From positions 1 through 64,000 of the forward strand of contig JADJEU010000009.1 in the NCBI GenBank assembly GCA_016709005.1: DNA of 64,000 bases, given 5' to 3'. Source of the stretch: Crocinitomicaceae bacterium. GTDB taxonomy: Bacteria; Bacteroidota; Bacteroidia; Flavobacteriales_D; Crocinitomicaceae. Of this stretch, positions 23,144-32,791 are shown in pieces. Position 1 is the stretch's first letter. Each line of letters starts with the position of its first letter. A model generated the notes under the pieces. The model had not been told where the DNA came from. It made no database searches and saw only the letters and a list, made by a program, of their open reading frames with translations. The position numbers and the translations under genes are program-made.

Positions 23144-23911
23144 ATGAAAAGCCATTCGTTCTTCTCATCAATACTTGCTGGTATTAGCCTTGTTAAGGCC
23201 TGCAGAAAAGATGATAAATCTCACATTAAGTTTTTGTTTGGAGAAGAGACAGACGAAATGATTTTAACAATCCATGACACGCTTATTAATGCTACAACCG
23301 TATCTGGTGAATGGGACCAAGAATCCGTAGGTTTGGATCTTGATAACAATAATCAATCAGATATCTGGTTTTTCAGTTTTGAAGATCTGATTACCTATCC
23401 CGAGGAAAACCTGTGGAGCTATATAAGATTCAATATTACAAATGATCAATTTTCAGTAGCCGCTATTAAAGGATCTAACGTTTATTACGAAACAGGCTCA
23501 ACATCATTTGATTATTACGGCACATTTCCCCGCCGGACAAATAATTTAATTCGCTCTTGTGAGTATTCTGAAAATGCAGTTGTTGACTCATCTTATTACT
23601 TTACTGCAGAAACTTTTGAAGCCGGATCCAAGTTCACAGACGAAGTGCTTTGGAATAAAAATGATATGTACCTCAACATATCTCCACATCATCAGGCCAT
23701 TTATAATTATAACATGACAGGAGATTCAATCATAGGTGAACATTATATACACAAAGGGCTTTGCCATAGCGCTCCACAGAATGAAACAATTTACCTAGTT
23801 TTCAAAAAAGAGTTGGGACTACAAACAAATTATGGCTGGATTGAATTGAAAATTTCTGATGAAAATGCCCTTTACATCGGCGCTTCGGCAATCACAAAAG
23901 ATGTTGAATAG
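23144..23911 (+). CDS. Hypothetical lipoprotein, 255 residues
   Basis: From the ATG at 23144 the leader MKSHSFFSSILAGISLVKAC ends in a lipobox-like LVKAC (Cys20), followed by RKDDKSHIKF. The mature domain is Asp/Asn-rich and beta-like (DLDNNNQSDIWFFSFEDL; YLNISPHHQAIYNYNMTGDS) and ends YGWIELKISDENALYIGASAI. The ending YGWIEL is seen in many uncharacterised Bacteroidota lipoproteins. No catalytic residues can be named. An upstream in-frame ATG at 23126 would put the start almost on the promoter. It converges on the HEAT-repeat gene with nine bases between. Confidence 0.72.
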   Translation: MKSHSFFSSILAGISLVKACRKDDKSHIKFLFGEETDEMILTIHDTLINATTVSGEWDQESVGLDLDNNNQSDIWFFSFEDLITYPEENLWSYIRFNITNDQFSVAAIKGSNVYYETGSTSFDYYGTFPRRTNNLIRSCEYSENAVVDSSYYFTAETFEAGSKFTDEVLWNKNDMYLNISPHHQAIYNYNMTGDSIIGEHYIHKGLCHSAPQNETIYLVFKKELGLQTNYGWIELKISDENALYIGASAITKDVE

Positions 23912-23920
23912 CCGTATCAA

Positions 23921-24445
23921 TCACGCTGACAATCCCCGCAACAATTTCAGTTCTTTCTGCCCTCTATTCACAATTCCGGCACTGGCTTTTTGATCTACCA
24001 AAATTTCGATGTACGGAATTAATTCAGCAGCAAGTTCTGGATATTTTTCACAAATTCTTCTGAGACTGGTCATACTAAAAGCTTTTACAGCGATACTTTC
24101 ATCCGGCGCTTTCAGGTATTGAATTCCCTTTTCAAAAAGTTCTCCCTCCAGTTCTTCAGGCACATCCATAAATTGACAGAGTCTTATGGTCACTCGTTTA
24201 AAGGCGTCAATCGGATTGGTATTCAGATGAACAATCATCTTTGACAAATAAGGTTGAATCAGGTTTGGGTGTTTATCTCCCATCTCACTTACTACCTGAC
24301 TTGAAACCTGCATTTCACGAATATCTTTTGAGAAAAAAAGTTTCATGAGTTCAGTGATGCGCTTCTTGTCTGTTCCAATAAAATCAACTGATTTCAGCCA
24401 ATTTCTTCTGGAGTTTTCTTTCATTACCTGCTCACGCACATTCAT
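23921..24445 (-). CDS. HEAT-repeat-like helical protein, 174 residues
   Basis: A soluble all-helical protein: DFIGTDKKRITELMKLFF, VSEMGDKHPNLIQPYLSKMI, AVKAFSMTSLRRICEKYPEL and AAELIPYIEILVDQKASAG. The spacing of about 35-40 residues between helix pairs, with AVKAFSMTSL-type strings, is that of HEAT repeats, which serve as protein-binding scaffolds. It ends with an RGQKELKLL helix. There is no signal peptide. The partner is unknown; it is divergent from ffh. Confidence 0.75.
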   Translation of the reverse strand: MNVREQVMKENSRRNWLKSVDFIGTDKKRITELMKLFFSKDIREMQVSSQVVSEMGDKHPNLIQPYLSKMIVHLNTNPIDAFKRVTIRLCQFMDVPEELEGELFEKGIQYLKAPDESIAVKAFSMTSLRRICEKYPELAAELIPYIEILVDQKASAGIVNRGQKELKLLRGLSA

Positions 24446-24516
24446 GGAGTAAATTTAATAGAAATTTGATTGGAGATTAACCGCAAGTGCCACGCGCAAA
24501 TTCAGCCCCTTTTTTC

Positions 24517-24524
24517 TATCTTTG
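24517..24524 (+). promoter_or_regulatory. -7 promoter box TATCTTTG of ffh
   Basis: A perfect TAnnTTTG match, 24 bases upstream of the ffh ATG at 24549. Confidence 0.65.
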
Positions 24525-24548
24525 CGCTCTTGAATAAAGTAAAATACC

Positions 24549-25895
24549 ATGTTTGAAAATTTAACCAGTAAGTTTGAAAGAGCCTTTAAAGTATTAAAAG
24601 GACAAGGTCAGATCACCGAAATCAACGTTGCAGAAACGCTGAAAGAAGTTCGCCGTGCGCTGCTTGATGCCGATGTTAGTTTTAATACAGCCAAAGATTT
24701 TACAACGCGTGTTAAAGAAAAAGCAATTGGCAGAAACGTGTTAACCTCAATTTCTCCAGGCCAATTACTGACTAAAATTTGTCATGAAGAGTTGATTGAA
24801 TTGATGGGCGGTGAACAAACCGAAATCAATATCAAAGGAAACCCCGGAATCATTTTGATGGCGGGTCTTCAGGGATCTGGTAAAACAACTCACTCTGGTA
24901 AACTTGCAAATTATTTAAAAACCAAAAAAGGAAAAAATCCATTGTTAGTTGCGTGTGATGTTTATCGTCCTGCGGCGATTGATCAATTACATGTGTTGGG
25001 TGAACAATTAGGCATTGAAGTTTATTCCAATAAAGAAGAAAAAGATCCGGTTAAAATTGCAAAAGATGCGATTGCTTTTGCAAAAAGTAAAAGTTTCAAC
25101 GTCGTTATTGTCGATACTGCTGGTCGTTTGGCTATTGATGAAGCGATGATGAATGAGATTGCTGAAATCAAAAAAACAATCAATCCAAGTGAGACCTTAT
25201 TTGTTGTGGATGCCATGACGGGTCAGGATGCGGTTAACACAGCAAAAACTTTTAACGAGCGTATTAATTTTGACGGTGTCATTTTAACCAAATTAGATGG
25301 CGATACACGCGGTGGTGCCGCACTTTCTATTAAATCTGTCGTTGATAAGCCAATCAAATTTGTCGGTACCGGTGAAAAGATGGATGCACTTGATGTATTC
25401 TATCCGGCTCGTATGGCGGATCGTATTTTGGGAATGGGTGACGTTGTTTCACTCGTTGAAAAAGCCCAGGAACAATACGATGAAGTAGAGGCCAAAAAAC
25501 TTCAGAAAAAAATTGCTCAAAATAAATTTGACTTTGATGATTTCTATGCACAACTTCAGCAAATCAAAAAAATGGGAAATGTCAAAGATTTAATGGGCAT
25601 GATTCCGGGAATGGGTAAAGCCATGAAAAATGTAGACATTGATGAAAATGCATTCAAGGGAATTGAAGCAATTATTCAATCAATGACACCAAAAGAAAGA
25701 GCACAACCAGATATTTTAAACGTATCACGCAAAACTAGAATTGCAAACGGCAGCGGAACCAATCTTACGGAAGTAAATAAATTGATCAAACAATTTACGG
25801 AAACCAAAAAAGTAATGCACATGATGAGCAATAAAAAGAACATGGCCAATATGATGCGTCAGATGAAAGGCATGGGCGGCCAAATGCCAATGTAG
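24549..25895 (+). CDS. ffh: Signal recognition particle GTPase Ffh (SRP54)
   Basis: Ffh binds signal sequences emerging from the ribosome and, with SRP RNA and FtsY, brings inner-membrane proteins to the translocon. The 448-residue protein has the N helical domain (about 1-95), the G domain with GLQGSGKTTHSGKLA (G1, about 105-119), VACDVYRPAAIDQL, DTAGRLAID (G3) and TKLDGDTRGGAAL (G4 region), and the Met/Gly-rich M domain (about 300-448: MGMIPGMGKAMK, ILNVSRKTRIANGSG, MANMMRQMKGMGGQMPM). Full length and intact. A consensus promoter precedes it; no neighbouring gene is co-transcribed. Confidence 0.98.
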   Translation: MFENLTSKFERAFKVLKGQGQITEINVAETLKEVRRALLDADVSFNTAKDFTTRVKEKAIGRNVLTSISPGQLLTKICHEELIELMGGEQTEINIKGNPGIILMAGLQGSGKTTHSGKLANYLKTKKGKNPLLVACDVYRPAAIDQLHVLGEQLGIEVYSNKEEKDPVKIAKDAIAFAKSKSFNVVIVDTAGRLAIDEAMMNEIAEIKKTINPSETLFVVDAMTGQDAVNTAKTFNERINFDGVILTKLDGDTRGGAALSIKSVVDKPIKFVGTGEKMDALDVFYPARMADRILGMGDVVSLVEKAQEQYDEVEAKKLQKKIAQNKFDFDDFYAQLQQIKKMGNVKDLMGMIPGMGKAMKNVDIDENAFKGIEAIIQSMTPKERAQPDILNVSRKTRIANGSGTNLTEVNKLIKQFTETKKVMHMMSNKKNMANMMRQMKGMGGQMPM

Positions 25896-25917
25896 CGGAA
25901 GGGCTCGCCCCTTCCCC

Positions 25918-26020
25918 CCATTGATGGTTTTTTGCCCCAGACGTCATTGATTTTTTTTTGCCCCAGACGCCATTGATTTTTTTTTGCAGCAGACGCCATT
26001 GATTTTTTTTGCTCAGAACG
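25918..26020. repeat. Four tandem copies of a ~26-bp unit
   Basis: Units at 25918-25943, 25944-25969, 25970-25995 and 25996-26020 share the pattern CCATTGATTTTTTTTTGCCC then CAGACG, with a few changes. They start 22 bases after the ffh stop. No gene is supported across them. The function is unknown; it may be a slippage-made minisatellite. Confidence 0.85.
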
Positions 26021-26160
26021 ATTTGTATTGTTTTGAATATCGAATATCAAACACCGATTAACGAATATTGAATTATAAATTTCAGATAAAAAATATTAAT
26101 CCAATTCGGTTGCATGAGATGGTAATCGACATTTAGCCGAAACAAAACCCCAAACCCCAA

Positions 26161-27036
26161 ATGAAAACCTCAACCTTATTTCTTCTTTCCACAATCACAA
26201 TTCTTTTCTCTTGTGCAGGCAATGCCCCAGAATCAGATACAACAACCGAAACGACAACTGTTAGCAATGACAGTCTTGTTGCCGGGGCAGCGTTTACTGA
26301 ATTCACAAATTACGTTGGGTCACTAGAAAACACGGTTGAAAATATTGACTCTGCTTTTGCAAGATTTGAAAATTTAAAAGTTGATTTTACACAAGAAGAA
26401 AAAGATTCTGCCTTTTTTGTGATGCGCGATTATTTGTGGGATTTTGAAGTTGCTGCTGACGAGCAAGAAATTACCTCAGAAGATGACATGAAAAAACTGG
26501 ATAAAAAATATTCCAAATACGGTTTTGTCATGAGCTACAATGAGGGCTATGCCTATCTGATGCCTGACATGAAATTCCTCTCCAAAAAATTCAAGAATGA
26601 TATTTCAGTTGAGCTCGATGACTATGTTGATATCATGAAAATTTCTCATTCACAATTGACGAGTGACGCTGGACTGATTATTGAATGGTCAGAATTAGCA
26701 GATCGTATTTTAACCTACGAAGAATTTATTACAGAAAATACAGATTCTAAATATTGGGAGAACGTACTTTCCAATTATGTAGAAGAAACAAATTTCTTAT
26801 TGTGGGGATTAGATAACTCACCTATTATTGACATGTGGTCAGAAGAAGGAGTAAAAAAGTTGGATGAAAACGTGGCCGACGTTTATGCGAAGTTGATCAA
26901 AGACGATAAACATAAAACAGGTAAAATCATTGCTGATCATTTAGCCTGGTTAGAATCCAAAAACTTCGATTTCAGCTGGGAAGAACAAACGCGACTCACT
27001 GATGACGAAGCAAAAATGTATTTAGGAGTTCAATAA
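26161..27036 (+). CDS. Hypothetical lipoprotein, 291 residues
   Basis: The SPII leader ends FSCAG (Cys19), with a Thr/Glu-rich linker (ESDTTTETTTVSND). The domain is rich in acidic residues and Trp/Tyr: YLWDFEVAADEQEITSEDDM, GYAYLMPDMKFLSKKFKND, SDAGLIIEWSELADRILTYE, NYVEETNFLLWGLDNSPI. It is helical through most of its length, with paired helices as in TPR-like or imelysin-like folds, but I cannot name the family. Secreted and probably outer-membrane anchored. It stands alone between the ffh repeats and the T9SS cargo gene. Confidence 0.72.
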   Translation: MKTSTLFLLSTITILFSCAGNAPESDTTTETTTVSNDSLVAGAAFTEFTNYVGSLENTVENIDSAFARFENLKVDFTQEEKDSAFFVMRDYLWDFEVAADEQEITSEDDMKKLDKKYSKYGFVMSYNEGYAYLMPDMKFLSKKFKNDISVELDDYVDIMKISHSQLTSDAGLIIEWSELADRILTYEEFITENTDSKYWENVLSNYVEETNFLLWGLDNSPIIDMWSEEGVKKLDENVADVYAKLIKDDKHKTGKIIADHLAWLESKNFDFSWEEQTRLTDDEAKMYLGVQ

Positions 27037-27207
27037 TTCAGAAAGTTTGCCTTTTCCTCTAACGTTTTCAAGCTTCTTTTTTTAAGGTGCAGCACAACAG
27101 TATTTTGCAAAAAAAAAATCTTCATTTGTTAAGTCAGCATGATCAGTTTGATAATTTTTTGACAAATTCCACCCAAACTGTTTAGATAGTCAAAAAGCTA
27201 GATGACC

Positions 27208-27215
27208 TAACTTTG
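27208..27215 (+). promoter_or_regulatory. -7 promoter box TAACTTTG
   Basis: It matches TAnnTTTG and is 23 bases before the ATG of the T9SS cargo gene at 27239. Confidence 0.6.
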
Positions 27216-27238
27216 CACCGAACTTAAACAAATCGAAA

Positions 27239-29323
27239 ATGAAAGCAAAACTACACGCTTTATTAGCGATCGGTGCAATTGCCTTTTTTTCAGGCAATGA
27301 AGTGCACGCGCAATATTGTATCCCTTCTTATTTTACTGGCTGTACAGACGGTGATGATATCGACAATTTTACGCTCACAGGATCTGGACTTACCCATCTT
27401 GGATCAGGCTGCAGTATCGCCGGCTATGGTGACTACACTGCCGATATGGGTTTGGTTGCGAATGTGCAGCCGTCGGTATCTTACCCTTTCTCAATAACTC
27501 ACAATTTTTCAAATCAATATGTGAAAATCTGGATTGATTTTAACAACGATGAGGTATTTGATGACGGTACTGAACTTTTATTTGCGTCGGCCACTGGCTC
27601 ATCTAATACAACTGGATCCATCACAATTCCTTACACGGTAGCACCTGCAACTGGTCTCAGAATGCGTGTAATGGGACGATGGAACTCTTCACCTCTTGAT
27701 GCTTGCGCAACAGGAATGAGCTATGGTGAAACACATGACTATACTGTCAATATTTTGCCTCCACCTCCTTGTCAAAATCCGGTTTTATTAACAGTGACCG
27801 ATGCCTCTGATATTGATGCAGCAGTGAGTTGGACTGAACCAGGAACAGCAACAGATTATATTCTTGAATGGGGACTTCCGGGATTCACTCCAGGAACTGG
27901 AGCCGAAATTAGAACGGCAAACGTATCTGGTGCCACAAACTTTTTAATAACAGGACTTAGTGCAGTTACTTCGTATGATTTTTATGTTCGTGCAGATTGC
28001 GGAGTTGATGGTTTGAGTTTCTGGGGCGGACCCCTTTCGTTCACAACTCCATGCCCAGCAATCAATACATTGCCATGGTCTGAAAATTTTGACGCTTCTT
28101 CACTTGGATTTGAAGTTTTCCCGGATGGTTGCTGGATTCATGAAAATTATACTATGTGGAATGGATTTGGTGTTTATGACAATGGCTGGAATTTTGGAGA
28201 TGCTGATGCAATGAGTGGTACACAATTCCTTTCTGCACAGTACAATTCTAATTCCTATGTCTGGACTCCGGAATTTGAAATGCTAGCCGGTGAAACATAC
28301 GAATTTGTTTTCAATTGGGCCGGTGATACACATGATCAATGGCAAGGAGAAGTTTATGTCAGTGGAGCACAATCATCGGCAAGTGCCACTATGTTAGGTG
28401 ACCCATTTGTAGAGTCTGGTGACGAGACAACCTTCGAATATCAGGAAGAAGTTTATTGCTTTACACCAACCGTAGATGGAACTTATTCTTTTGGTATTTA
28501 TGTGAAGGAAACTGGAGGCTGGTATTATTTAAATATTGATGACATGTCTGTTCGTCAATCAAGTTTATCTGCTGGAACAGATGACAGCTATGACATTTGC
28601 CAATCTGAAGGTTTAATTGATCTAAATATGCTAGGTTCAATTACTGATCCAGAAGGATCGTGGATATTTGACATCAATCCATCGGCTATTGTTGATGACA
28701 CGTTATTGAATACGACTCTACTTCCTGCTGGAATTTTACAAGCTATTTATATGCCAACAGGTTGTATTGCTGCTGATGTAACTGTAACATTAAACATTCA
28801 AGCGCCATCATCAGCTGGTTCAGACGGATCGATTGATGCTTGTATGAATCAACAAATTGATTTGCTGGGTGCGTTGTCAGGAACTGTAAACTTTGGTGGA
28901 ACATGGTATGATGAATCAAATACAGCATTGCCAGATTCTTATTTTATGACAGGAACAACACCAGGTGATTATGAATACTCGTATGTTACAAACAATGGTA
29001 ATTGTCCAAATGATACAGCGATCGTTACATTGACGGTATTGACTTGTGATTATTTAACTGTAAATGATTCTGAGCTTGCTGGTGTGAATGTTTATCCAAA
29101 TCCAACATCTGGTTTATTCTACATTTCAGCGATTGATGGAATGAATGAAGTTCAATATACCGTTACAGATTTAAACGGAAGAGTAATCACAACATCAGTA
29201 AATACAACTGTTGGAAATTCTGAATTGATCACAGTTGACTTGTCAGGTTTTGAAGATGGTATTTACATGCTTCGTGTTTTCAATTCAACAGATCAAAAAG
29301 TATATCGCATTGTAAAAAATTAA
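27239..29323 (+). CDS. T9SS-exported adhesin-like protein (GEVED and Fn3 domains)
   Basis: A 694-residue exported protein. A signal peptide ends VHAQ. Residues about 25-175 are a GEVED domain with the diagnostic IWIDFNNDEVFDDGTELLF and GETHDYTVNI. A fibronectin type III domain follows (about 178-270: ILEWGLPGFTPG ... YDFYVRADCG), then a MAM/jelly-roll-like segment (LPWSENFDASSLGFEVFPDG; WTPEFEMLAGETYEF). The last ~80 residues are a type A T9SS sorting tail (VNVYPNPTSGLFYIS ... GIYMLRVFNSTDQKVYRIV), which directs export across the outer membrane and anchoring by the Por system. A good terminator follows. Likely a surface adhesin or binding protein; the ligand is unknown. Confidence 0.9.
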   Translation: MKAKLHALLAIGAIAFFSGNEVHAQYCIPSYFTGCTDGDDIDNFTLTGSGLTHLGSGCSIAGYGDYTADMGLVANVQPSVSYPFSITHNFSNQYVKIWIDFNNDEVFDDGTELLFASATGSSNTTGSITIPYTVAPATGLRMRVMGRWNSSPLDACATGMSYGETHDYTVNILPPPPCQNPVLLTVTDASDIDAAVSWTEPGTATDYILEWGLPGFTPGTGAEIRTANVSGATNFLITGLSAVTSYDFYVRADCGVDGLSFWGGPLSFTTPCPAINTLPWSENFDASSLGFEVFPDGCWIHENYTMWNGFGVYDNGWNFGDADAMSGTQFLSAQYNSNSYVWTPEFEMLAGETYEFVFNWAGDTHDQWQGEVYVSGAQSSASATMLGDPFVESGDETTFEYQEEVYCFTPTVDGTYSFGIYVKETGGWYYLNIDDMSVRQSSLSAGTDDSYDICQSEGLIDLNMLGSITDPEGSWIFDINPSAIVDDTLLNTTLLPAGILQAIYMPTGCIAADVTVTLNIQAPSSAGSDGSIDACMNQQIDLLGALSGTVNFGGTWYDESNTALPDSYFMTGTTPGDYEYSYVTNNGNCPNDTAIVTLTVLTCDYLTVNDSELAGVNVYPNPTSGLFYISAIDGMNEVQYTVTDLNGRVITTSVNTTVGNSELITVDLSGFEDGIYMLRVFNSTDQKVYRIVKN

Positions 29324-29342
29324 TTTTTTCATAGTTAGTTTT

Positions 29343-29375
29343 AAAGGAGGAGGCTTTGGTCTCCTCTTTTTTTTT
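29343..29375 (+). terminator. Terminator after the GEVED protein gene
   Basis: A stem around GAGGAG (29347-29352) and CTCCTC (29361-29366), extended by A-T pairs and one G-T pair, is followed by a run of nine T. It is 20 bases past the stop. Confidence 0.8.
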
Positions 29376-29472
29376 GCAACAAAATCGGAGTGGATCTGTT
29401 ACTGAGTAGAGACTGTTTAAAGGCATTTTAGCCGGTACAGAAAATTGTCTTATTTTTATAAAAACTCAAACC

Positions 29473-30885
29473 ATGAAATCAGGCATCCTGTTTTTAGTCT
29501 TCCTTGCACTTTTTGTTGTATCATTTGGTCAACATCAAATAGGCCACACAACAATTACATTCAATGATCCCGCCCGCACGGGTGGCTTTGGATCCGGCGG
29601 TGGCCCCGGCAGACAAATTCAAACAGAAATTTATTATCCGGCATCAGTCGCTGGTGAAGATGTCGAACTTGCTTCTCTTTCTCATCCGTTGATCGTTTTT
29701 GGTCATGGCTTTGCAATGACGTGGGAGGCCTATCAAAACATCTGGGAAGAATATGTACCCATGGGTTATATTATTGCTTTTCCGAGAACCGAAAGTGGAT
29801 TATTTCCAGGTCCAAGTCATTCCGACTTTGCATTAGATCTTGCTTTGGTGGAACTAAAAATTCAGGCTCTTAATTTAACTGTTGGATCGATTTTTTATGA
29901 TGGTGTAAAACCAAATTCAGCCATCATGGGACATTCAATGGGCGGCGGCGCTACCATTTTAGCCGGAGATAATACAAGTGCAACATTAAAAACAATTATA
30001 GGATTGGCTCCTGCAGAAACAAGTCCTTCGGCGATTGCGGACGCGGCGAATGTAACAATCCCAGCATTAATTTTTTCAGGTGTACAAGATGGTGTGACAC
30101 CGCCAATTGATCACCACATTCCGATTTACAACGCATTGGCATCTGATTGTAAAACACTGGTATCAATTACAGGTGGCGCACACTGTTATTTTGCCAATAC
30201 AAATTTCAATTGCGATTTTGGCGAATCAACAAGTTCAACCGGAATCTCTATTTCTCGCGCTGAACAACAACAAACTACTTACAGTTTATTGACACCGTGG
30301 CTCGAATTTTATCTCAAAGAAAATTGTGACGCTTTTGATGCTTTTGAAGATTCCTTAGCCTCCGTTTCTGGAATTACAAGTCAAGGTATTTGCAGTTATG
30401 TTCCTTTAAATGTTTCGGCGACTCTGACACATATAAATACCGGCGGCGATGGAGCTATTGATGTTACCATCACGGATGGCGCTGGCACCATTAATTTCGT
30501 CTGGTCAAACTTCAACCCAACTGAAGATCAATCAAATTTGAATGAAGGGAATTATACGATTGTCGTTTCTGACGATTATTGTACGGTGACTAATAATTAC
30601 CTGATATTAGGACCTGCCGCACTTGCCGAAGAACAAAAACTGCAAGTCGTTGTTTATCCAAATCCGGGACAATCGACAATAAACATCAACCTCTCTGAGG
30701 CAGCAACAGAAGTGATTTCGATTGAATTACATGATGCCGTTGGAAGAATAATTTTGTCAGAATCAATTCAAAAAGGCGCTCAGACACATGAGATGAATTT
30801 GACAGATTGTTCAACCGGAATTTATTTTCTAGTCTTGAAAAATAAATCAGGTGAATCGCAGACACTCAAAATTCAGATTCAATAA
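29473..30885 (+). CDS. Secreted alpha/beta hydrolase with T9SS sorting tail
   Basis: A 470-residue exported enzyme. A signal peptide ends VVSFGQ. The catalytic domain (about 25-300) shows the oxyanion HGF (79-81), the nucleophile elbow GHSMGG (S155), a late Asp (D206, GVQDGVTPP) and His (H237, GGAHCYF), the full alpha/beta hydrolase triad. The layout resembles chlorophyllase/cutinase-like lipases and the Bacteroidota polyester hydrolases that also carry Por tails (recalled similarity, not computed). A short linking domain precedes the T9SS tail (VVVYPNPGQSTININ ... GIYFLVLKNKSGES). It is probably released or held on the cell surface and degrades an ester polymer or lipid; the substrate is unknown. 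Confidence 0.85.
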   Translation: MKSGILFLVFLALFVVSFGQHQIGHTTITFNDPARTGGFGSGGGPGRQIQTEIYYPASVAGEDVELASLSHPLIVFGHGFAMTWEAYQNIWEEYVPMGYIIAFPRTESGLFPGPSHSDFALDLALVELKIQALNLTVGSIFYDGVKPNSAIMGHSMGGGATILAGDNTSATLKTIIGLAPAETSPSAIADAANVTIPALIFSGVQDGVTPPIDHHIPIYNALASDCKTLVSITGGAHCYFANTNFNCDFGESTSSTGISISRAEQQQTTYSLLTPWLEFYLKENCDAFDAFEDSLASVSGITSQGICSYVPLNVSATLTHINTGGDGAIDVTITDGAGTINFVWSNFNPTEDQSNLNEGNYTIVVSDDYCTVTNNYLILGPAALAEEQKLQVVVYPNPGQSTININLSEAATEVISIELHDAVGRIILSESIQKGAQTHEMNLTDCSTGIYFLVLKNKSGESQTLKIQIQ

Positions 30886-30899
30886 TTAACAAGAAAAAC

Positions 30900-32639
30900 T
30901 TAGCGTCTTTCTCTTAATTTAAAATTTGATTGTCTAGAAACGTCACCACCAAACTCAAGTGGTTCGCCTTTCAGATAACGCTCTGCTTCAGCAATGTTGA
31001 CGAAGAAAAACTCTTCACCCAAATCCGTATAGATACGATTCTGATTGAATTTATCACGAACCGGTCCAATCAAACCAGAAAAAAGAAGTTTCACTTTTTT
31101 TCGTTTGTAATGAAGCAGCAATTTACGAATCATATAAATCGACGTAGAGTCAATTGAATTAATTCCGCTTGAATCAACAATAATTGCTTTGAGCTTTCCG
31201 TGTTTTGTTTTTTCAAATTCAAACAATTTATCTTTGAAATAATCTGCGTTGGCATAAAATAATCCGGCATCAAATCGCACAATAAGTACCTCAGGATCTA
31301 GTTCCACATTGGAGAATCGCTCTACATTCCGGTACAAATCAGTTCCCGGAATTTTTCCAACAATTGCCATGTGTGGATTGGACACTTTGTACACTAAAAC
31401 AATGAGTGAAAGAATTACACCAATAAAAATTCCTTGTTGGATACCAATAAAAAGTGTTGCAAGTAATGTTACCGCATACATTAAAAACTCGAGCGTATCT
31501 GTGCGCCACCAGTGACGTGGAGATTTAAGATCAATCAAGCCAATCACTGCAACCAGAATTAATACCGCCAGCGAAACTTTGGGTAAATAATAAAATAAAT
31601 CTGTCAGAAAAAGTAAAGCAAGTAAAATTACAACGGCCGCAATCAAACCTGCCAAAGGAGTTTTTGCACCCGCTTCATTGTTGACTGCAGTGCGCGAAAA
31701 ACCGCCTGTCACCGGAAAAGCAGAAAAGAAAGATCCGACAACATTCGCTGAACCTAGCGCAATTAATTCTTTGTTAGCATCCACTTCCTGCACACCTTTT
31801 TTTTCTTCGATTGTTTTGGAAACAGTATAGGCTTCCATAAATGCAATTAAGGCAAGCGCAATAGCAGAAGGCAACAAGGCCTTAAATTCTAACCAGCTAA
31901 AATTGGGAACTGCTGCCTCAGGAAATCCGGCAGGAACTTCTTTGACAATTTGAATTCCACTTTGATCCAAATGAAAAAAATAAGTGATCAGTGTACCTAA
32001 AAAGACGAGCACCAATCCGGCTGGAATTTTTTTCTGAATTCTTTTGAGAATCATGATGAACGAGATTCCGGCGATTGCAAAAATGAGCGTAAAGAAATGA
32101 ACCGATGAAATTTTTTCGTAAAAATCAGCTAATAAAATATGCAACTGATTTGTTTGAATGAGATTAATGCCCAGCAGATTTCCAAACTGATTGAATAAAA
32201 TCACCAAAGCGGCCGCACTTGTAAAACCAACAATTACAGGCTTGGATAAAAAATTAACTAAGAAACCCAATCGGATTAAACCAAATAAGAGTTGCGCAGC
32301 CCCCATCATCAGAGCTAATGCAATTGCCAATTCAATATAATGCGGTGAACCTGGAATTGCCATCACCGAAACAGTAGCCGCCACAAAAAGTGAATCCATA
32401 GCAACCGGGCCAACAGAAAGTTGACGCGATGTTCCTAAAAGTGCATAAATTAAAATCGGAACCAGAGCAGCATACAAACCATATACAGGCGGAAGGCCGG
32501 CAATCATGGAATAGGCCATTCCTTGCGGAATCAGCATAACACCTACGGTCAATCCTGCTGCCAAATCACCTTTGAACTGTGACTTTTTATAGTTCTTTAC
32601 CCAGGAAACAGAAGGAATGATGCTTTCAATTCTAGCCAT
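30900..32639 (-). CDS. SulP-family inorganic anion transporter (Sul1-STAS)
   Basis: A 579-residue inner-membrane transporter for anions such as sulfate or bicarbonate. About ten to twelve helices in residues 20-410 include the SulP signature GVMLIPQGMAYSMIAGLPPVYGL-type block at about 33-56 (split here to show PQGMAYSMIAGLPPVYGLY) and SAFPVTGGFSRTAVN. The C-terminal STAS domain (about 445-560) has LIVRFDAGLFYANADYF and IIVDSSGINSIDSTSIYM with the nucleotide-loop Ser. I chose the ATG at 32639 (MARIESIIPSVSW), where the family normally begins; 11 more in-frame residues lie upstream. The anion specificity is not visible. It converges on the hydrolase gene. Confidence 0.93.
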   Translation of the reverse strand: MARIESIIPSVSWVKNYKKSQFKGDLAAGLTVGVMLIPQGMAYSMIAGLPPVYGLYAALVPILIYALLGTSRQLSVGPVAMDSLFVAATVSVMAIPGSPHYIELAIALALMMGAAQLLFGLIRLGFLVNFLSKPVIVGFTSAAALVILFNQFGNLLGINLIQTNQLHILLADFYEKISSVHFFTLIFAIAGISFIMILKRIQKKIPAGLVLVFLGTLITYFFHLDQSGIQIVKEVPAGFPEAAVPNFSWLEFKALLPSAIALALIAFMEAYTVSKTIEEKKGVQEVDANKELIALGSANVVGSFFSAFPVTGGFSRTAVNNEAGAKTPLAGLIAAVVILLALLFLTDLFYYLPKVSLAVLILVAVIGLIDLKSPRHWWRTDTLEFLMYAVTLLATLFIGIQQGIFIGVILSLIVLVYKVSNPHMAIVGKIPGTDLYRNVERFSNVELDPEVLIVRFDAGLFYANADYFKDKLFEFEKTKHGKLKAIIVDSSGINSIDSTSIYMIRKLLLHYKRKKVKLLFSGLIGPVRDKFNQNRIYTDLGEEFFFVNIAEAERYLKGEPLEFGGDVSRQSNFKLRERR

Positions 32640-32791
32640 TAGACGTAAATGTAAACAAAAGTGCAAAATCAAAGAAGATCCAACTGTAACTTATGTTACT
32701 GGCAGAATATGGTAGACCTAAATCACCGCAAAGTCGCAAAGCATGCAAAGCCAGTATAGCCAAATGATCAACTGGTTGCTTATGAAGTCAA

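Noticed and set aside
32700..32760. CGCAAAG-type string after sulP start
   Set aside because: Only one arm of the repeat type is present; not enough to list as a repeat.
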